DNA of 64,000 nt from an uncultured Methanobrevibacter sp. GTDB taxonomy: Archaea > Methanobacteriota > Methanobacteria > Methanobacteriales > Methanobacteriaceae. The DNA is taken from NCBI RefSeq assembly GCF_934746965.1, contig NZ_CAKVFS010000006.1, positions 62,001 through 126,000 of the forward strand, given 5' to 3'. The number at the start of each line of letters is the position of its first letter. The stretch's first letter is position 1. Of the stretch, positions 60,581 to 64,000 are shown one piece after another. The position numbers and the translations under genes were made by a program. A model generated the notes under the pieces. That model searched no databases. It was not told the origin of the DNA and saw nothing but the letters and a program-made list of their open reading frames with translations.

Positions 60581-61859
60581 GTTTTTCCTCCGGAATACAT
60601 ATGTTAAGGATAATTCCAATGATTGCTGCTAAAGACATACCAGAAATAGCTAAGGATAAATCTCCATATGTAATTGAGAGTGTAGCTCCACCTAAACCTA
60701 AAACTAACATTGTAGCTGCAACAACTACATTTTTAGTGTTTGTAAAATCAACATGGTTGTGGATTAAAATTTTAAGACCATTTACACTAATGAATCCATA
60801 AAGAAGAATAGAAATACCACCAAGAACTGGTGAAGGGATTGCAGTTAATAATGCAGTTAAATGTCCTGAGAATGCAAATACAATAGCTATGATTGCTGCA
60901 AGTCCAATTACATAAACAGAAGCAACTCTAGTCATACCTACAACAGAAGTATTTTCTCCGTAGGTTGTGTTTGCAGGTCCACCAAGAAGTGCTGCAACAG
61001 TAGTAGCTATACCATCACCTAAGAGAGTTCTGTCAAGACCAGGGTCTTGAAGGAGGTCTCTTCCAATAATTTCACTTAATACTTTGTGGTCTCCAACATG
61101 TTCCACCATAGTTACAAGTGCAATTGGGACAATAGTGAGCATAGCTCCGAAATTAAAATTATAATCAATAAATGGTAAGTAAAATGCAGGCATTTCAATA
61201 ATGTGAGCACTTGTAACTCCTGAAAAGTCAACTACTCCAAGAAGTGCTGCTGCAACGTAACCTATTATAATTCCAATTAAAAATGGGATAACTCTAAGTA
61301 ATCCTTTTCCTCTCACTGCAAGTATTGCTGTACTTAAAAATGCTACAAATGCAATAATTATGTTAGTCATTGGAACACTAGCAGCATTTATTCCTATTTC
61401 TTCAATTGCCGTTGGTGCAAGTGATAGACCAATAATCATAATCATAGGCCCAACAACAACTGGGGGTAATACTTTATCAATCCATTTTTTACCAACTACT
61501 CTAATAATAGTTGATATAATTACATACATTAATCCTACAAAAACGATAGCTGTAAAGACACTTGCTTTTCCAGCTATTGCATATCCTGCCACCATTGGTG
61601 CAATAAATGCAAATGAACTTCCTAGATAAACAGGACTTCTTCCTCTGGTACATAATATATAAATAAGAGTACCTATACCAGATGTAACAAGAGCTACAGG
61701 TATTGATAAGACATCTGATCCAACAGTAGTATTTACAACAATTGGTACTAGAATAGTAGCTCCAAACATAGCACATACATGTTGAATAGCAAGTAAAATC
61801 CAGTTTACAACTGGAGGTTTGTCTCTAACGCCTAATAGCATATTACTATTTTCACTCAT
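60573..61859 (-). CDS. uraA: Uracil permease (NCS2 family, UraA-like)
   Basis: 428 aa with fourteen predicted spans. The conserved regions are YLGSSFAFIAPMVAGYA (span 3), EHVGDHKVLSEIIGRDL with the proton-coupled Glu/His motif, and GGPANTTYGENTSVVGMTRVASV (span 10). Coupling with upp points to uracil as substrate. ATG 61859 follows AGGAGAT. The 250-bp region upstream is AT-rich without a recognised riboswitch. Confidence 0.93.
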   Translation of the reverse strand: MSENSNMLLGVRDKPPVVNWILLAIQHVCAMFGATILVPIVVNTTVGSDVLSIPVALVTSGIGTLIYILCTRGRSPVYLGSSFAFIAPMVAGYAIAGKASVFTAIVFVGLMYVIISTIIRVVGKKWIDKVLPPVVVGPMIMIIGLSLAPTAIEEIGINAASVPMTNIIIAFVAFLSTAILAVRGKGLLRVIPFLIGIIIGYVAAALLGVVDFSGVTSAHIIEMPAFYLPFIDYNFNFGAMLTIVPIALVTMVEHVGDHKVLSEIIGRDLLQDPGLDRTLLGDGIATTVAALLGGPANTTYGENTSVVGMTRVASVYVIGLAAIIAIVFAFSGHLTALLTAIPSPVLGGISILLYGFISVNGLKILIHNHVDFTNTKNVVVAATMLVLGLGGATLSITYGDLSLAISGMSLAAIIGIILNICIPEEKHE

Positions 61860-62111
61860 TTTATCTCCTTTAACTATATAAAAAAATCATTTTTAAACAA
61901 TATTAATAATATTCCTTTTTCGTTGAATAATTAAAATATCAATTTAGAATTTTAGCATTGATAAAAAGAATTTTTTTATTTCATTTTTAATAATATTCAC
62001 AAATTTTTATTATACATTTATATTTCTTCAATTACACTTATAAAAATGTTTTTAAAATAAATTTTCGTTTAATTTGTTTATATTATGTTAAAAATAGTTA
62101 AAATTTAGTTT

Positions 62112-62933
62112 TTAAAGTTCAACTAAATTATATAATTCATCAACAATTGAATTAATAGAAGAGCTATCATAGTTTATAGTAATGGCATTTTGATTACATG
62201 TATTAACACAAAGTCCACAACAACGGCAGGTATCTTGGTTAATTTGAATTTTATCATTTTCAAAATTAATAGCATCTGCCATACATACACCATTTAAACA
62301 TTTCATACAGTTTATACATTTGGAATTATCAATAGCTATTTCTACACCATCTAATTTGTGAATTTTATCACTTATTTTATCATCTAATTTAGGTATTACT
62401 TTCCATAAACAACAGCAAGGACAACAGTTACATATTGTAAGTAGTCCATCTCTAGGTCTGACATTCATCCAAATTGAATCTATTTTATTTTTACCTATAA
62501 TATGTGTTAAACCTGCAGCATCTGCTTTGTCAACATGATTTAGAGCTTCTTGTTTACTGGCTTCGTGACAGATATTTCTTGGAATTTTTTTAGTTGTGGG
62601 TCCGAGAAAAATACATCCTATATCTTGAGGATAATTTTTACAATTATTGGAAGTTCTACAAAGACAATTATCCATTATTACAATGTCATCGATTCTTTTA
62701 ATAATTTCTTTTAAAACATCTGTAGGTAAAAATTCAGATTTTTCAGATTTTATTTTTTTATTAATATTTATTGTATTTGGAATAAATGTAGTGTCATCAT
62801 CTTCAAATAATGCTTTATCTATGATTTTTCTTATTATTTTTGATTGTTTAGTTAATTTAGCTATCCAAAATCTCCAATTAAATATATAATTCACTATGAA
62901 AATACTTATATCTGCAAAACTGATTTTTCTCAT
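62112..62933 (-). CDS. Cys-rich ferredoxin-like protein (two 4Fe-4S domains)
   Basis: 273 aa. The C-terminal part has two ferredoxin motifs, CINCMKCLNGVC and CRCCGLCVNTC. Ahead lie two further unusual Cys sets: CLCRTSNNCKN...GCIFLG at about 93-115 and CNCCPCCCLWK near 176-186. So at least three iron-sulfur centres are possible. The N-terminus is basic and weakly hydrophobic (ISIFIVNYIFNWRFWIAKL), perhaps a membrane contact. It is an electron carrier or maturation factor of unknown partner. ATG 62933 follows TTGGTGA and overlaps the stop of the methyltransferase gene. Confidence 0.72.
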   Translation of the reverse strand: MRKISFADISIFIVNYIFNWRFWIAKLTKQSKIIRKIIDKALFEDDDTTFIPNTININKKIKSEKSEFLPTDVLKEIIKRIDDIVIMDNCLCRTSNNCKNYPQDIGCIFLGPTTKKIPRNICHEASKQEALNHVDKADAAGLTHIIGKNKIDSIWMNVRPRDGLLTICNCCPCCCLWKVIPKLDDKISDKIHKLDGVEIAIDNSKCINCMKCLNGVCMADAINFENDKIQINQDTCRCCGLCVNTCNQNAITINYDSSSINSIVDELYNLVEL

Positions 62934-63835
62934 TGTTCACCAATTTTCATTTTTAAACGTCTTAAAATGCCTTTTAAAGTGTGGGCTTCTCTACCTGTGA
63001 TATATGCACGATTTATAATATTTTTAAATGATTTTAATCCATTTTTCTTTTTATGCTCAGGTATATCTAAACTATCAATTAAATCATACATATCTTTTAA
63101 CACATACTCTTTTTCAATAGCAGTACTTTCTTCTAAACCTTCAACAGGATATTCATGTATGTTTTTAAATAATTCATAAAAAATAATGGCTGCTGCATGA
63201 GATATGTTTAGGATAGGGTATGTTGGATCTGTTGGGATGGAAACACAAATATCACATTCCTCAATTTCTTCATTTGTTAATCCATTACCTTCTCTCCCAA
63301 ACAAGATAGCTGTATTATTATTTGTATTAATATTTTCTCCAAGTTTTTCAGGTTTTACAGGAATTCTTGATAAATTGTAGCTTCCACCAGCTACACCAGT
63401 TGAAGCTACTTTAAAATCAATTATTTGGTTTTGATAAAATTCTTCAAGTGTTTTGTATATTTTTGCATTTTCAACAATGTATTTTCCATGTGTTGCTTGG
63501 TAAAATGCTTCAGGAGTTAAATCAGGTGGATTAATAAGAACTAAATTTTTTAATCCGAAATTAGCCATAGTTCTTGCAAGAAATCCTATATTTCCCGGAG
63601 TTTCACATTCTACAAAAACAATGTAAATGTTATTTTTAAAATTATCTAGTTCTTTTTTTGCATCATCTTCCTGATTTTTAGTTATCTTAATGCCTCGGGA
63701 TTGTTTTTTAGATTTTGATTTTTTAGTGGAGGTTGATTTTTGTTCATTTTTAGTTTTTTCATCTATTTCTGGTGAATTTAGTTTAGTTTCCACTATTTTT
63801 TCTTCACTTATAGCTATATCTCCTATTTTAATCAA
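62930..63835 (-). CDS. TrmJ-like SpoU RNA 2'-O-methyltransferase
   Basis: 301 aa. The SPOUT core starts at about residue 70 (YIVFVECETPGNIGFLARTMANFG) and has the knot motifs ILFGREGNGLTNEEI and ISIPTDPTYPILNISHAAAI-like sequence, typical of TrmJ, which methylates position 32 of tRNAs. The N-terminal ~65 residues are Lys/Ser-rich and low complexity (KKSKSKKQSRGIKITK), an extension not usual for TrmJ. The start is probably TTG 63835; no ATG is available at the N-terminus. It is coupled to the downstream ferredoxin gene (4-bp overlap). Confidence 0.82.
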   Translation of the reverse strand: MIKIGDIAISEEKIVETKLNSPEIDEKTKNEQKSTSTKKSKSKKQSRGIKITKNQEDDAKKELDNFKNNIYIVFVECETPGNIGFLARTMANFGLKNLVLINPPDLTPEAFYQATHGKYIVENAKIYKTLEEFYQNQIIDFKVASTGVAGGSYNLSRIPVKPEKLGENINTNNNTAILFGREGNGLTNEEIEECDICVSIPTDPTYPILNISHAAAIIFYELFKNIHEYPVEGLEESTAIEKEYVLKDMYDLIDSLDIPEHKKKNGLKSFKNIINRAYITGREAHTLKGILRRLKMKIGEQ

Positions 63836-63846
63836 CCCTTATTTTT

Positions 63847-64000
63847 TTAGTCTTTTTGGTAAGCTAGTTGTAATAATTCAATTATATTCATAGTCTTTAT
63901 ATCTTCACGGTTAATGGAATTTAATCCATCTTGAATATTGTATTGGCAAAATGGGCAAATTGTAATTACAGATTCAGCACCAGTTTCTTCAATCATTTTT
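63847..64000 (-). CDS. C-terminus of a CCG-domain protein (HdrB/HdrD/TfrB-like), partial
   Basis: The minus-strand frame is open from the window edge to TAA at 63847-63849, about 51 codons. The stretch GAESVITICPFCQYNIQDGL resembles the second CCG (Cys-Cys-Gly) domain of heterodisulfide reductase B/D and thiol:fumarate reductase B, where CPxC ligands bind a non-cubane iron-sulfur cluster. The rest of the gene lies past 64000. It is followed 12 bp later by the TrmJ-like gene. Confidence 0.6.
   Translation of the reverse strand, partial: KMIEETGAESVITICPFCQYNIQDGLNSINREDIKTMNIIELLQLAYQKD

Noticed and set aside
61860..62111. Possible uracil-responsive riboswitch ahead of uraA
   Set aside because: The stretch is AT-rich with no conserved hairpin set that I can recognise.

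Overview
The window comes from an archaeal methanogen of the order Methanobacteriales, most likely Methanobrevibacter smithii or a close relative. The DNA is very AT-rich. It carries archaeal information genes (TFB, DnaG primase, Gar1, TiaS, archaeal GlyRS, Thg1), an A1A0 ATP synthase operon, archaeal SepF, a CofA-like aldehyde dehydrogenase (F420 pathway) and a 2-phosphoglycerate kinase-like gene. It also carries a surface protein with a pseudomurein-binding motif and a giant adhesin-like protein. Species assignment is by recognition, not by a search. I see no rRNA, CRISPR array, intact transposase or prophage; one tRNA (Gln, TTG) is present.

Layout. 1-4909: CofA-like dehydrogenase (5' truncated), tRNA-binding OB-fold protein, PRC-barrel protein, then nadX - thg1 - JAMM peptidase. 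4910-6252: poorly coding stretch with a 207-bp inverted-repeat-bounded element, one orphan 110-aa gene and broken small ORFs around a G10 tract. 6253-13072: Fe-S aldo/keto reductase, serA, a YbjQ/unknown pair, a Cys-rich protein, an HTH regulator and TiaS. 13281-18777 (perhaps to 19633): a compact cluster of two membrane proteins, MmgE/PrpD, a U32-like TIM barrel, a lone class I fumarase alpha-type protein and a short citrate synthase/citryl-CoA lyase-like protein, preceded by a TATA box and a 16-nt perfect palindrome. 20617-29440: A1A0 ATPase in the order H-I-K-E-C-F-A-B-D, followed by a 50-aa membrane protein.

29721-34371 (minus): ATP-grasp enzyme, tRNA-Gln, DUF1284, BioY, XerA-like recombinase, DnaG. 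34802-36937 (plus): RraA-like, Gar1, TFB. 36950-43744: two-domain glycosyltransferase, polytopic membrane protein, TauE-like transporter, YbjQ-related proteins, Zn-ribbon protein, TatD, UMP kinase. 44005-51852: MATE/MarR pair with palindromic operator candidates, PMBR surface protein and divergent adhesin. 52103-64000: histone-fold-like acidic protein, ZPR1, 2PGK-like kinase, DUF1611 - SepF, TatD-like protein, regulator, GlyRS, dCTP deaminase, Upp - UraA, Cys-rich ferredoxin, TrmJ-like methyltransferase and the end of a CCG-domain protein.

The best candidate for an undescribed system is the 13281-18777 cluster. Its enzymes belong to families that dehydrate, hydrate and cleave carboxylic acids (PrpD, fumarase, citryl-CoA lyase), it has its own two-gene membrane component, and it has a probable operator. 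Its substrate cannot be read from sequence. Other strong leads are the histone-fold-like protein at 52103, the inverted-repeat element at 4967, the G10 tract at 5820 and the perfect 74-nt internal repeat in the proteolipid gene. Start codons were moved from the longest ORF where a Shine-Dalgarno motif (GGTGAT/GGAGG type) or the family N-terminus pointed elsewhere; several genes appear to start with TTG or GTG.
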